A DNA stretch of 64,000 bases from Sphagnum compactum (GCA_965153455.1 OZ234502.1:5063267-5127266); one strand, 5' to 3'. Shown: positions 35,902-49,150, counted from the first letter of the stretch. Program-made: numbers and translations. The notes: a model not told the origin generated them from the letters alone.

Positions 35902-37329
35902 GAGCCACTGGTGCTGGTTACTTTGATCAATTGCCAACCAAGGCTATCCTTGGAAACCTCAACCGGAGCGGTGGAAGCTCGACCGGTGATGGAGAACCCG
36001 TTGGGATTGAACAATACCCAGTTCAGTCGGCCGCCAAGCTTGTCAGGTTTGGCCAAGACGGAGAATTGCCCAACGATAGGACCGCCGGGTACGGTGTAGA
36101 GCTTTGCAGAAACACCCTCAGGCGTCCAAGTCTTACCCGTCCACTTATAGCGCAGAGCGCCCTGGGCGTAGAAGCTTTCCAAGGGTTGCTGGTTTTTCAG
36201 TGGCGCGCTCATGGAGTGAGGCAACAACGCAGCAGGTGGAAGACTATCTTGTGTGTAGAATCCGAAATCGGCTGTAAAGGGTATCTCCACCACCTCGTCT
36301 TCTTTGCACAAGGACTGAGGAGGTGCATTCCCCCCCGTCCCATTGAGAATCGCAATGTAAGAAATCAGCGAAGTTGCTCCCAAATTGCCGTGTTGGGTAG
36401 CCACATATATGAAAGAAGTTGCACCCTTCGTCGCCATAGTTTCGATCACCATGCCTGCAACAACGGAAAGATCAAGAGAGAGAGATCAGTCGAGAAACTC
36501 ATGAGACCAACTAAGGGTCTCTTTCCATTAGGCTGCTGTGATCACAGTTTGACTCACGGCTCTCGCAGCTACTGCAATTGGTCAATGCTTGACCGATAGA
36601 GCTGTGAGATGACTGTGAACACAGCCAATTAAAAAAACATAGTGGAAAGCTTCAGTGATCGCAGCAGCCTACTGGAAAGATGTCGTAAGATCTAGCTGCC
36701 TTTGCTGCAGCACTGCAACTATTAACACGCTGACCTCATGTCGCAGCTCGAGAACAGATTTGCGCAGGATCAGCTTCTTACCAGTCACTGTGCTATATTG
36801 GTACCCTGATTCCGCACTATCACCATCATCGTTCAGAAGCTCCCACCATCCTGATCTCGTTTTCTTCACAGGAGTGAGAGTCTCCCTGTATACGCCCACG
36901 TAATTGGAATGTGTCCGTGCATCCACCATCTGACTCTCTCCTCCCTGGTATGCCCACTTCCCCTGCAAACACTTGTACACCTTGTGCCCATTCCGCGTCG
37001 TGCACGTCATGGACAACCTGCAATCGATCGAGCAATGAACAACAACAACAGGAGCACAATTAGATGAGTGCCATCAACACAACCCGCAAATAAATCAGCA
37101 TGCATGATTCCCCGCATACCCAGAACACCGCGAATTGTTGGCAATGCTGGGGGGGGGGGGGAAGCTGGGAGTGCAGGTGAATTAGAAAACTAACGCACGT
37201 GTTCCCGATAGGGGGTTCCTGCAGAAATTGAGTAGAGACACCGCCAGCAGCAGCAGCTCCGAGGCAATGTAGTAAACATTGCAGAAGCAACACAGATACG
37301 AAGCTCAGCGACCACATTGTCGAAAGCAT
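35898..37329 (-). CDS. secreted DUF3455 family protein
   Basis: Three exons, 37199-37329, 36782-37017 and 35898-36454, sum to 924 bp (307 aa). Residues 1-25 form a signal peptide: MLSTMWSLSFVSVLLLQC, then a second Leu/Cys stretch and an AAAAGG cleavage zone. GHKVYKCLQGKWAYQG and HSNYVGVYRETLTP match the N-terminal part of DUF3455. TGMVIETMATKGATSFIYVA, SYIAILNGTGGNAP and DEVVEIPFTADFGFY match its C-terminal part; bacterial and fungal members have a similar ending. After it, residues about 215-305 (YKWTGKTWTPEGVSAKLY, GQFSVLAKP, GRLNWVLFNPNG) resemble a second, partial copy of the same fold. Function is unknown; family members are often predicted to be extracellular. Intron 2 carries a foldback element. 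The N-terminal Cys pair suggests disulfides. Confidence 0.88.
36520..36680. mobile_element. foldback MITE inside the DUF3455 intron 2
   Basis: Arms 36520-36545 and 36655-36680 are inverted repeats of 26 bp with two mismatches (TCTTTCCATTAGGCTGCTGT against the same with G for A). An inner inverted pair (CACAGTTTGACTCAC with its partner near 36603-36618) extends the fold, so most of the 161-bp element can form one long hairpin. Target duplication unclear. Confidence 0.75.
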
Positions 37330-38300
37330 TGCGCTCAGGAAAGAAGATGAGAATTGCAGATGAATCCCTTGTGTTTCTGTGGATGGCGATTGTTAAAAAA
37401 ATTCGCGGAGTCCTAACGGTGCGCGCTTGATGAAGAAGGAGATCATGAGCTTGGGACAGCAGCACTCCGATAATAAGAAGAAGCCTGGCGAGAGGGGGAT
37501 AAAGAAACTAAATCAGAGCACGAGAAGAAGAATAACACACTTCACGGCGAGCGTGGTGGCAGTGGTGGGCAGCGATCAAGAGCACACAGGCGAGCTAGAT
37601 TTGCGGGAAAAGAAGAAGTTCAGCAGGGGATATAACTCCACGCCAATTTCGTCAAGACCAGAACTTTCCTCCATATTTAGATTCCCGACGGCCTTTGTTC
37701 GGAATCGTGAACAAGCAAGCAGCAGCGGTATGAGGCGTAGTAAATTGGCGGAGCCCACCAGCGCCAGCGCGCGACAAGCGAAGGGCCGATTTGCGACCAC
37801 ACCCGCCCCACGTTCGCGAGACGAGGAGGACTTTGGACGCGAGCGAGGCAATGCACACGTCTCGATGCACACGTCTCCATCGGTCGTGCGTCGAGGAGGA
37901 GGAAGCGGAAGAGCCTTCGCTGATGAATCCAGAACTAACTGCGCAGTTCCACTGCGACGAAAATCGGAGCTTTTTGTATTCAGAACGAACTGCACAGTTC
38001 GTCGACGACTTGGGAATCTTCTCAGTGTTTTTTTTTTTTTTTCATTTTTTTTCTTCCGACGAAATTTGTCATCTTTTTGTTCAAAAAATTTGGCAAAATT
38101 TGGAAATGTTTATTTTTCTTATTGTAAATTCGACTAATTTTGCTAATCAATTGAAGCGCTCTAGTTCTAGATGCGACTATTTTTATTACTTTCATTTCGA
38201 AAAATGGCGAAACAAATTCTTAAAAATCACAATTTTTTTTTCAATTTTTCGAAAACAAATCTCTTTTTTCTAAAATTCGCAACCCCCCTCCCCCCCCCCC
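37330..38300. other. upstream region of the DUF3455 gene, GC-rich island then AT-rich DNA
   Basis: From about 37560 to 38010 the DNA is GC-rich, with ACTGCGCAGT and a related ACTGCACAGT 59 bp later, and a doubled ATGCACACGTCTC (about 37850-37878). Open frames run on both strands, a composition effect. I see no homolog. The DUF3455 promoter is probably within 500 bp of 37329. Confidence 0.55.
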
Positions 38301-38329
38301 AACGAACGAACGAACGAACGAACGAACGA
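38301..38329. repeat. (CGAA)n microsatellite after a C-run
   Basis: Seven CGAA units follow a run of ten or more Cs (38290-38300). Confidence 0.9.
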
Positions 38330-38605
38330 CTTAGCTCCAGAGTACTAGCCTAGACGCCCTAGGGGCCACTTTTCCACCGTGCGTTGACAGTGGGCCGCCG
38401 ATGATAACTCTCAAGAGTTGCGTACCTCTAATGTCGGTCGTCATTAAGAGCTTTGCCCTAATCTGACAATGGCCTCGAATTCAGGGCCTCAGAATAAAGC
38501 AGGATTCACACTTTGTATTGTAAGTCAAATTTCAAACTTTTAAATGTAAGTACATACTATGGAATGGGATCAGGTTTTTTTTTTTTTTTTCCAAATTTTT
38601 CCAAT

Positions 38606-38780
38606 GTAGCTGAAGTGGTACCAGATCATCTATCAGATGATTTAGCCAGATTTGGCTATAAACTAGATATGAAGGTAGGAAAAAACCAAAAAAAAAAACA
38701 AAACAGAATCCTTCTATATTCTTGGCTACCTAATGGAACTTATCATAAAAATCTGGTATTCTGGGAAATTTTTTTTCGAA
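38606..38780. repeat. dispersed repeat family with AGCCAxATTTGGCT palindrome, copy 1
   Basis: Core: GATCATC, GATTTAGCCAGATTTGGCTA, CTAGATATGAA, an A-rich stretch, CTTCTATATTCTTGGCTACC, then AATCTGG. Copies 2-4 lie at 38962-39120, 60325-60460 and 61868-61985, all in the same orientation. The palindrome and spacing are conserved while the A-runs vary. Confidence 0.8.
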
Positions 38781-38961
38781 ATCTGGTGAATTGGGTCTTT
38801 TTTTTTTCCCATAAAAAATCCTTTGTGTTGGTCTAAATAATATTTTTCAGATTGAAATTTTGACTAAATTTTGTCCTCCGAAAAAACACACTGAATGGGA
38901 TCCCTCAGGTGGTGAGGGATTGTTCTTGCAGGCAGGGTTTCTTTTAAGGATATTGTGGCGT

Positions 38962-39120
38962 AATCAAAGTGGTTGGTGATCATCCAGAAAGTAATTTAGC
39001 CAAATTTGGCTACATTCTAGATATGAAAGTAGATGGAAAAAAAAAAAAAAAACCTGAATCTTTCTATGTTATTGGCTACCTAATAGAAATTATAATAAAA
39101 ATCTGGCAATTTGTTTTAAG
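38962..39120. repeat. AGCCAxATTTGGCT dispersed repeat, copy 2
   Basis: It contains GATCATCCAGAAAG, TTAGCCAAATTTGGCTACAT, TAGATATGAAAGTAGA, an A16 run and ATTGGCTACCTAATAGAA. It is the best match to copy 1, 350 bp away, and is followed directly by an AC microsatellite (39130-39152). Confidence 0.8.
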
Positions 39121-41646
39121 ATGCTTGAAACACACACACACACACACACACACTGTTGGAAAATGAAAATGTCTCAAGAACTTCCATCATGGAATCATGC
39201 TCCTTGCACACTGTTACAAAGTAGACTTCATATCATCTTTAGAGCTTACACATTCAATTTGAACATCACTCGAAATTTCATTATACCTTCTTCATTGGTT
39301 GGACCTGATCTGTTGAGATTAGTGGTTAAATTAGTGAAAATGTGGGAAATTGATGGATAGAGATAATACCTATCATAAAATTGAAAGCATTCATGAAAAG
39401 ATGGATGTAACACATTTTTACAATGTTCTCCTAATTGCTAATCTTTGTTCCAACATAGTTTATGAGTCACTCTAAGAACTTCTGTCTAGGATCCAACATT
39501 AGTAGTGATTAGGCTGAAAGAAATGCATTTACATCACATTGAAGCACACATAAATGACAAGAAATGTTACAATGTTGTTATCACTTGAAAAGCCAATTTT
39601 GCACATAGATGATGGTACAACTTCTTGATCAAATTCACCATATACCACATATGTGATATGCTCAATGTGACATGTTTGCATGTGTCTGAATTATTGTAAT
39701 TGATAGTCAGAGCTACCTTTGTGCTTAAAAAGGTTTTGTATTTTAAAACAACCTTCATAAGTCTAGATCCCCTAATAGGCTGCACAGCCACATAGAGATC
39801 AAACAAAATCTTATTATGCATTAGAAGAACCAAAAGTGGACAATTCATTAGAATGGAAAGCTATGGATCAAGCTACCCTATGATCTTGGCCCCTAGTAGA
39901 GAAGTGCATCTAAGTTTAAGGTGGGTACTGGGCAATACAATTGTCAACATGCACTTCCAGTGTGTGAAGTCAAGGAAGGGAGAAATTGATTGCACATTAA
40001 CCTAAGTACCTCCTGACATTGCCCACATAACCAAAAGTAGCGTGTTTTGGACCTTGTACTAAAAAACCCCAATCATTTCAGCACCTTAGGGTGCTAAGTC
40101 AAGAAGTCATTGTGTGGAGAACCCTCTCTCTTCACATGTGAGCATTTCAAATTGTATTTTGGTGAAAGATTAATAGTAAGTCATAGATAATTCACAAAAT
40201 CATCACTATGACGACGTGTGGCCACTGTGCAGCAAAGTGAAGCCCCTGATTGTATTTCGTTCAGTGATTATAATACTTTTTCATATACATGTTTGACCAT
40301 TGATGCTTATTCCTCATCTGTGCAATACTGCAAAGTGAAGCCCCTAATTGTATTTTGTTCAGTGATTATGATACTTCTTCATATACCTACCTACTTACCT
40401 ATACTGCTTGCCAAGTTTCAGTTAGAACTATCTCAGTTCGGATTGGGGAATCCAATCACGATTGTGTCCAGTCTTCCAAAATAAAGATTATAGTTTTGAT
40501 TCTGAAAATCAGACCCAGTTCCAGTCTGGTTCATACTATAACTTGGACCAGATTTCAGAACTAGCGTTTAAACAAAAATCAATGGTTATGGTTCCACACA
40601 CTACATAGAACCAAAATCCCAATTCTGGGTCCAGTTCTTGAAGAAATTAAAATCAGGTTGTGACTCTTGTTTCAGTTCCAAAATTCAGTTCACTTCTTAC
40701 TAATCAAATCAGAATTGGCAATTCTTAACTACCAAAATGCATACACCCTACCTCACTACATATGGGACTTATCAAAAGCCAACATCAAAACAGGAATCCA
40801 TTGACTGGGTTCTTTATTTGAAGCAGGTTCAGGTTGAAGTTCTAGGTTAGGTCCTAGGGTACCTAGATGGGAGGTTCAATATTCCGGAACTGAACCAGGC
40901 ACCTGGCCCTTTTTCAAAATTGAATTAGAACCTGAACTGGGGTGCTATATATCCGTAATTAGATAACTTTAGGTTCTATGGATAGTTTTAAAAATAAAAT
41001 AAAAGAAAAAGTCTAACTTTAATTTTTAATGCAAGTAGGTAGTTTTAATTGGTTGCACATCATCTTTATCTAAAACCCTAAATCCTAAACCCACATGTAT
41101 CTATCTCCTAGTATTCACCAAGAGCTTTACCCATTTCCCTAGATACATAGTAATGACTACCTAAGATGCATAGTCATTAGTCATTACCGATGTATCTAGG
41201 TATTACCTACCTACTTACCTATAATGCTTGCCAAGTTTCATACACATTTACCCCTAGGTAATGTGAGGTGGAAGTAGGATGGTTTAGAAGGTAGGAACTT
41301 TGGTAACTCAGTTTTGAGAATGGAGTCACAATTTAGGTTTCCAATGGGATGATGCAGTGGTCACTGGTGGGTTGTTGGGTCACATAAAATAGGTCTGAAA
41401 TTGACTAATATTTGGCTGCCATTTTTCCGGGCATTAAGTCTTAAGCATTCGCACTGGAGAATTGGGTTAACCCAAATCAGACATTTGACTAAAATGAAAC
41501 AACTCGTGACAAAGGCAGCCAGCCAGTCACATTCGTCCCTTGGAGAAAGAAAGACAGCCGAGCCCCAGTTCTGTTGTTTTCAGCGGTTCTATTGACAGCA
41601 GCAGCTAACACAGAATATATAATAATAACAAATTTTAGACAAAACT

Positions 41647-41835
41647 CAAAATTGTTGATTTCATGCCAACTTCTAACAAAAGGATTTGACAAAAGCCTGG
41701 CTGATTTCGTGCACACACCTTCTGAGACAAGAACTTGACCCAAAATTGTTGATTTCATGCCAACTTCTAACAAAAGGATTTGACAAAAGCCTGCTGATTT
41801 CGTGCACACACACCTTCTGAGACAAGAACTTGACA
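41647..41835. repeat. 94-bp direct tandem duplication
   Basis: Units 41647-41740 and 41741-41835 share CAAAATTGTTGATTTCATGC and CTGATTTCGTGCACACACC with only a few small indels, so the duplication is recent. Confidence 0.9.
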
Positions 41836-42323
41836 AAAGGTGTATCACCAGCTACGATGATTCCATGCAAAATCCAACTTCTATTGGGTTATTGACTTCT
41901 TGTTTGTTCTCATTTTTTTGTTATAACAACAATGGTTCTGCAGCACTCTAATTGACTTCTACAATCAAGGTATGTACAGTATGTAGGGCCCCCATATGTG
42001 CAGGTATGTAGGTCCTACAACAATTTCTTTATTTGTCACCATAATTGATGATTGATTAGCTTAGCACTGTTTTTCATCACACTTGGCTACAGTGGCTCCC
42101 ACCAGACCGGTGACTCCGTAGACACTTGAAAATTTGTCAACTGTGGGCTGTTTTTGGGAGCAATAGTACTATTACTACTACCTAAGGATCTGATAGCAGA
42201 CTTTCCATGTGTAGATCTCGTGTGAATGTCAGCGGCTTACTTGTCTGTCTGCTTTTAGATATTGTTGTCATCCTCTTCTACGGATTATTTCAAGTCCTCT
42301 CTACATGATCTGCCCCGGTGATT

Positions 42324-42412
42324 AGCATTTGATTTCCTTTGGATCGCATAGTGTGAAATTCAAGCGACTAGCATTTGATTTCCTTTGGATCGCATAGTGT
42401 GAAATTCAAGCG
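42324..42412. repeat. 46-bp exact tandem duplication
   Basis: AGCATTTGATTTCCTTTGGA through CAAGCGACT occurs twice in a row (42324-42369 and 42370-42412), immediately left of the retroelement relic. Confidence 0.9.
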
Positions 42413-42419
42413 AGGGTGC

Positions 42420-45335
42420 TACTTGGCACCTTTGTTTACTTTTTTCCCAGTGGTCACTCTTTTTTTTTGTCTCTTTGAGGTGGGAAGGCTGGGCATAGCG
42501 AGACTAGGATTCGGTTATGAAAGTTCCTTTCTATGATTGGGAGGAGCTTTAGACGAAACATTTATTGCGTGCATAGGTCCTAATGGTTATTTTACCTTCA
42601 GTCCCCTTATATAGATGGTGCCCTTTCTCAAAACCTTTCATCCCTCTCTTCCCACTCGGAGAGCCCCATCATTTTCATTGGACTTTAGCCCTAGGGTGAG
42701 TTGAGGAATATGTTTGTGTTGTAAAGGCCTTTGTCCCCCTAGTGCGAACTTTGGCCTTTTTAAAGATCATTATTACTTTGTAGGCTTTTCATCCCCTAGA
42801 TTCATCTTTGTCTTGTTCAGATTTCTTTGATGGAGTTCCAATCAAAATTTGAGTTGAATTTTTCTTTAGACATGTTCAAGTCAACTTTTATCCATTTAGC
42901 TCATCTTTTGGCTAGAGGGCCTTCAGTCATGGTTTTCGAGCACCTTTGAGATATATTTGATCCAGAAAACCCAGCTAGTAGCTTTTCCTAGCTATTCTTC
43001 GTGTGTTTTTATGTTGCTACAAGGTGTATCCCTGGGATTATAGCTAAGGCCATCGGTGTTGCTACGTTATTAGCTTTGGCCAAACCTTTTGGTGGCATTC
43101 GGCCAATCGTAATAGGTGAGGTTCTTTATTGATTTGTGAGTAAGACCTTTTGCCTCCAGTTTCGTGATGCATTTGCCGTTCACTTATCCTCCCACCAATT
43201 TGGGGTCGCAGTTAAAAGAAGTTGTGAAGCAATGATGCATAGGATTTGAAGATCTTTAGATGTTCACCTTAATTGGGTGGTGTTGCAAATAGACATTGCA
43301 AATGCTTTCAACATTTTTTTCGTAGGGTTATATTCTAGGTGTTGAGTGTTGCTGATAGGTAGTTGTTTCGACTCATACCTTTCGTCTGTTCCTTTTATGT
43401 TATTTAACCTTCGCTTTTTTTTAGTCACCATTCCCTTCATGGCGAGCTATCTATTATTTAGTCCTCCATAGTACTCGTCAAGGGATCCTTTGGGTGGTCC
43501 TTTTTTTGTTTTAATTCATTTTCATGCATTTTATAATTTGGCTATTCGTTTCCCATCTTGTTTATTCCCTTCCGTTATAGATGACACCCACATCATTGGG
43601 CCTGTTTCAGCTGTTTCATAAACTTTCCATCATTTTTTTTCCTAGTTAGATTTGATAGGCCTTGTGGTTCAGCCTTACAAATGTGCTGCTTGGTTTCTTT
43701 TGGGGTTGCCTTTAGGGTTTCTCACCTCCATCAGGTTTCTATAACCCTGTTGGGGGCATTAAGGTTTTGGGTGTTCCTTTGGAATCCCTTTCCTTCAAAT
43801 CTTCTTTCTTCTAAAAGGCTTTGGACAATGGTGTTCAACACATTGATGCATTTCCTAGATTGGGGGATGTGCAAATGGCATTTGGGATTCTCATTTGTTG
43901 TTTTGCACAGAGGCCTTATTATTTTCTTTGTTCTTTCCCCCCACTCCTAGATTTTTAGCACTAACTAGCCTCCTTTTATTCAACCCTTATTTGCGTATTT
44001 GGGAAATTCTTAAGACTAGGTTCTTTGGAATGTCCAAAGGTTCCCCTAGTTTGTCAACAAGCCTCTCTACCCATCTCCAGAGGTGGGTAAGTCTTGTCTC
44101 TACAGAGGTTATTGTTTCACAATGCATTTGGGGATTTTTGTAAGATGACCATCCATTTTTGTTGGGGGTTATAAGGGCCAACAGTTTAGGTCCACTTCCA
44201 TTCTAGGCTCACCTTATGTGTGCTCGTGACCTTCTACCTCTAACTATTCAAGCTTCCATCCCACCTTTTGAGTAGCTATAAAAAAAAACCAGATCATTTT
44301 CAAGAAAACATTTCAGAGAACGTACGTGAACACTCATTTTCCAACATCATCTAGAAGTTGTTTTTTGATTCATTGCGTTTTTCAGTTGAGATCTTGTGTA
44401 GGCCTAAGCTTGAGTGCTTGACTTTCTGCTCGCCCAATCATCCCATATTTTATGATGACCTTTAACATTTTCTCTTCATCACTACATACTAGATTGGGCC
44501 TCCCCCATCCCACAACTTGTCATCTTTCTTGATGCATATGTGAATAGGCCATAAATCCAACAGGGATACACCTATTTTGTTATGTTCATGGGGGAAAGCA
44601 CACAGCCACACATGATGCAGTTTGAGATTTTTTCGCTTCCATTGATAGGGATGCTGGATTCCATGTTTTGTACGAGCAAACACATGTTCTCTCGATGCCA
44701 TCTTTTTAGACATCACAATGACGAATGGATATTGTGCTTATAGTAGGTGGTATTTGCATTTTGGCTAATGTAGTCATTGTTGACCCAACTCATGCTAATC
44801 TTGTTTCACTAGGCATTTTTTTAGGGGAGTGGCAATAACAATTGCAGTTCATGCAAAGGTTGTGTCATATCGCGATTGAGATCCTGAAGGTGATTTCATC
44901 CCTCTAGCAGTAACGATTATTTGGATATTTACATCAGCAAGCAGACGACTTCCTTCATCATTGTGCCAACATGGCATGGTCAACAAAAGGCTTTGGTGAT
45001 CCTCCATTTTCGATTCTACGTTCATTTTATAGGTGGAAGGTGTCAATGGCTCTTTAGAAAATTTAGGCAACCACTATTTTGCATCAGACAATTATGACAA
45101 CATGAGAGGCCTCTTCTAGGCTTGGTGTCCTTTTAGGTTTCTTGCCCATCTCCTTGACATGATTTGCTTCGTGCTTCTAGTGATCCTAGGTTTTGGTTTT
45201 TTCTCGTTGGGGCTCCCCATTGTGCGTTTTGCATTTTCGGGTGTGATCTTTTATTTGGACTTTGATCCTTCCTTTTTTCTTCTCTTGTTCCCTTGTTGGG
45301 TGTTTTTTTCCTTTATTTATTTTATCCAAAGAAGG
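42420..45335 (+). mobile_element. degenerate non-LTR-type retroelement, copy 1 (reverse transcriptase relic)
   Basis: Conceptual translation with frameshifts and stops gives GGIRPIVIGEVLYRLVSK, NWVVLQIDIANAFN (about 43270-43312) and VIDDTHIIGP (about 43572-43601). These are reverse-transcriptase blocks with the catalytic Asp-Asp still readable. They are followed by LGLVVQPYKCAAW and a C-terminal part similar to copy 2. No terminal repeats were found, so a LINE-like class is inferred. Many stops; not functional. Copy 2 is at 52685-55745. Confidence 0.75.
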
Positions 45336-47180
45336 TTCATGGCATGTTACAAGTTACAACAAGTGTTGGGTAGTTTTTTACTTTTATGAAGAACCTCTGT
45401 TCAGTTTCTTGAAAAAAAATAATTAAAATTATCTTGGTTTTGGTTCCGAATTCCACACATAAACAGAATCAAAAATCTGGTTTACAGGTCTAGATCTTGA
45501 AACATACGCACTTGGGTTTTTGGGTTCTATGGTTTTGGTTGTGATTGTTGGTGGTGGATGTTTATGGAACACTCTTTAACTATTTTTAGCTCCTTTTTTA
45601 CTTATTTTATTATGAGGTTGAGACCAGTGTTGTGCGTGTAAATGGTTTGGGACCTACACTTGGTGTAAGTGTAAAATCATGTAAATATAAAAATAAATGT
45701 ACTTATTTAATTTTATACGGTCTGATAAAACAATGTATATATATACATATGTATGATTTTACATGGCTATGTAAAACAACATAAATCTGAAAAAATATAT
45801 AAAATGTGATTTTCACTTGAAGAGAGGAGATTTCATAATGTTTTTGATGATATGCTAGCTAAATGGCTCATTGCAAAAAAATAAAATCCTACCCATAATA
45901 AAGAAAAACATTAGCATTCAAGGGTGGGGGGACCTCAGTTTTTGTGGTGAACTAAGTTTCACCCTATCTTTCCTTTTTTTTTTTTTTTTTTAGGTGCCTC
46001 CACTATTTCTGCATATATTTTCACTGCTCCTAATTGTAAAGCTATTATAATTAGTCTTGAACCTTGTGCATTAAATGCCAATTTTCAGCATTTCATTCCC
46101 AGATTTAATAAAATTTCCTTACTTTATGGACACCCCTGAAAGAAGGGTTTGGGGTGAAAGGGGGCCCAAAGACAAGGTGACTTTACAAATAGTTTTAGAA
46201 TGTACACTCACTTACACACCCCAAAACAGTTACATGGGGCTGTGTAGGTGTATTTGACAAATATTTACACTGGCCTCGTGTAAATGTAAAAATATATATA
46301 TATACTGCAACAGGATAAATGTAAGTGTAAAAAATTAGGATGTGTAATTGTAAATGATTTACACTTACACGAGATTTACACGCCATATATATGGCTATTG
46401 ACACTTACATGAGATTTACACGCCATATATATGGCTATTGACACTTACATGCACATCACTAGTTGAGACTAGGTTGATGGCATGTTACAATTAGTGTTGT
46501 GTGCATATGTGGTTTAGATACACATGTTGGGGGTCGTATCCAAGGGAATTGTTGGGTAGGTCTTTTTTACTGAATGTTTTTGGAGAGCACATAAGTTATC
46601 AAAATCAATATCAAACAAATTGGTTGATGGGTATGTTAGAAATTAAATATAAAAGTAAGAATATTCTGTTTTATAATTTTTTTTGCATTAATGTTTAAAG
46701 ATTGATAACCTACCCAGATGATAATCAAGTCATCGTGTAGGTTATTAGATTTGTGAAAATTCAATACTAGGCGGTTATCAATTTAACCAGTTTTTAAAAA
46801 AATCAATAACCAGTGTTGGTAGGTTATTAATAACCAGCTTGATAACCAGCTCAAAACCAATAACCAGCCAATACTGGTTTAACTGGACTGGAGGTTCTCT
46901 CAAAATGGAAGAGTCGGACAACATTAGTTCACACCAAGTGTAGATTCAAACCAGTGTTGGTCAATTATTGAAAAACAACCCTGGGTATCAACTAGGGTTA
47001 GGGTCAGGGTATCAAATAACCTATGTGTAGGTTCCATTTCCAAGCAATACTCAACCAAGAAGATACCTGGCCCTAGTATTAGGATTTTAGATACTTTACA
47101 AATATCTATTGGTAGGGCATTAGTTAGTTTAACAAAAATCAATACCCTATTGACACCTTTATGAGGACCTACCACTTTTA
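45336..47180. other. AT-rich repeat-derived DNA
   Basis: No gene. A 40-bp unit containing CGCCATATATATGGC is tandemly duplicated (46361-46400 and 46401-46440, then a third start). Many short words TTTACACTTACA occur from 45650 to 46450. Around 46700-46870 the words AATAACC and GGTTATTA recur on both strands. Confidence 0.6.
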
Positions 47181-49150
47181 CCTAGGGTGATTATTTTCCA
47201 TCCACATGTTTCATCTTTTTTTTCATCCAAGTGCTTTCATCCATTTAGGGTTTCATTTTTTCGCCCTACACCTAAAGCCTTAAACCACAAGTCCATCTCT
47301 CATTTGTCATTTTCAACTTTGCATTCGGCAATTGTTTTCTCTCTCAACTTTGCATTCAACAATTATTTTCTACCTATTGTTGGGACGAATTCTCATGTTT
47401 GATTACAATAGCCGCTTGTAATTGTTAGTTGTGAGATCCTTCAATGCTATTGTGAATGTTGAAGGCAAATATCAAGGCATTTCGGGGGTGCAAGATGGCA
47501 AATTTTCCTTTCAACTCACAACAATTGAACTCCTTTATGCACCAATAAGTAACTACTTCTCCATTTTGTTATGTCTCCTTTGTGTTTGTTGTCTTTCAAG
47601 TGTATGGGACTAAATGAGTAGCATTGAAGTTATGTTATAGAAACAAACTTGCATGAATTTTTTGAGGGTTCCAAGTTACAAGTTCTGAATTTTGAAATTT
47701 ATCAAAGGACAACTTTTGTAATTCATCAATCAATATTAGATTTTAAAACCAGATTTTAGAGTTTTTTGTTTTTCATTGTAAATTAATATGCAAATGGTTT
47801 CAATGAACATATGCATGAAGGTTTTGATTGTGATGATGCTCATTGGAATCAAGGAATTTAGTTGAGGATGCATGGCCATTAATTGGTTTGATTTTGACAC
47901 CAAGTGGACCATTTGCATCTGAAGGCATTGCAATGCCGAATGACTTGGATGAGGAAGTAAAAATTGCATGGGAAGAAGGCTTGATTCATCTTTAATAAAA
48001 AAACATGGGTCCCTCACTGTAGGTTGTTTATCCCCTAGCATTTTTTTGTGGTGAATGATGTTGTTGTTGATTTATTAACATTTGAAGCACAATTACAAAA
48101 TAGTGGAAAAATAATACTCTATAGTGGCAACATAGTGGCACAAATAGTTGTATTAATGAGGATCATAGTTGACAACTAGTTGCAAGTGTCATATCTAATG
48201 GGTAATGGAAATGTGTACATGTGGCATGATCATATGTGTCAATGTTGTACATTGGTTCAAAGACAATTATTAATTGGGTGTTACATTTACATTATTGTAA
48301 TGCAATTGTCACACGCAACTAAAGAGCAACTTGCTAAAAAATCAAGCATGATTGATAATGTTCATATAGACAATGCGTACATTACACAATATATGTGTCC
48401 CATTTGAAATTAAATTGCAACTATACTACAACTCCTTGATTTTTTAATATGGCAATTTTTTTATTAATTACACGTATTTCCATGCTTTAATTATAGTGTA
48501 CTTATGTGTTAATTGTTTTAGAGCTTTAGTTGCAAAGTAATGTGGTTTCGATGAACAAGATTTCTCATAGGGTTAAATTATATCATTTTAAAGTCTTGTA
48601 GTCTACATAGTCTTGTAGAAAATAAGAAATGTGAAAAGAATGAAAATAAGAAGAATGGAAAACAAATTGTTTTGAAAAAATAAAACATTTTTTTGTTTGA
48701 TAATCAACCTATGCATTATATTGGCTAGTTTCCAGTAGGGTCTTGCAAAAATCAACCTTTATGCATACCAATTAGTTTTTACATGTGAAAAGAACAAATA
48801 GATTGATACCTTTATTGATTGGTTATTCCAACAAGTTGATACTAGGTGGGTTTTAGAAAAGTTGAACCTGGTAAGAGTTTTACTAGATGACGGTGACACT
48901 GTAGACGTTTGATGATATTGTCAAGAAGATCGTGAGCTCAAAGAAATCGGCTCAAATGATTACGTGTTACTTCGTAACTAATACCTTGGCTCTGGCTGAG
49001 CGATAGTGCTCTCATTATCTGAGGACATGGTGTTGTCCCATGCCCCAAAATTTTGTAGCAATACAAAGCATTAGCTACAAAGTTCTAACACAACATACGA
49101 TTTGAAGAATATAGCACGTGTACGCAATACATACGATTTGAAGAATACAG
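47181..49150. other. AT-rich intergenic DNA with a dispersed-repeat copy
   Basis: Short open frames (for example 47422-47613) show no family I know. The block 48255-48502 recurs at 51345-51600. Confidence 0.5.
48255..48502. repeat. 250-bp direct repeat, copy 1 (partner at 51345-51600)
   Basis: Both copies share ATTATTAATTGG, TGTTACATTTACATTA, CAATCATGATTGAT-like sequence, ATGTTCATATAGACAATG, ACATTACACAATAT and TTTCCATG with TTTAATTATAGTG, in order and in the same orientation. Confidence 0.85.

Larger units (their letters stand above)
39121..42419. other. intergenic DNA with short tandem duplications, no gene
   Basis: Contents: AC microsatellite 39130-39152; a roughly 105-bp imperfect duplication at about 40225-40395 (AAGTGAAGCCCCT, TTCAGTGATTAT); TACCTACCTACTTACCTATA at both about 40385 and 41205; a GGTTCCAGTTC-rich tract 40490-40980; a 94-bp duplication 41647-41835; and a 46-bp duplication 42324-42412. 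No coding region recognised. Confidence 0.65.

Noticed and set aside
35868-36599. 243-aa plus-strand open frame
   Set aside because: Antisense to the third exon of the DUF3455 gene, starting in the GA microsatellite; no protein-like composition.
37427-38137. 236-aa plus-strand open frame and overlapping minus frames
   Set aside because: GC-rich composition opens several frames on both strands; the peptide is basic and low complexity, and no splice structure or homolog is visible.
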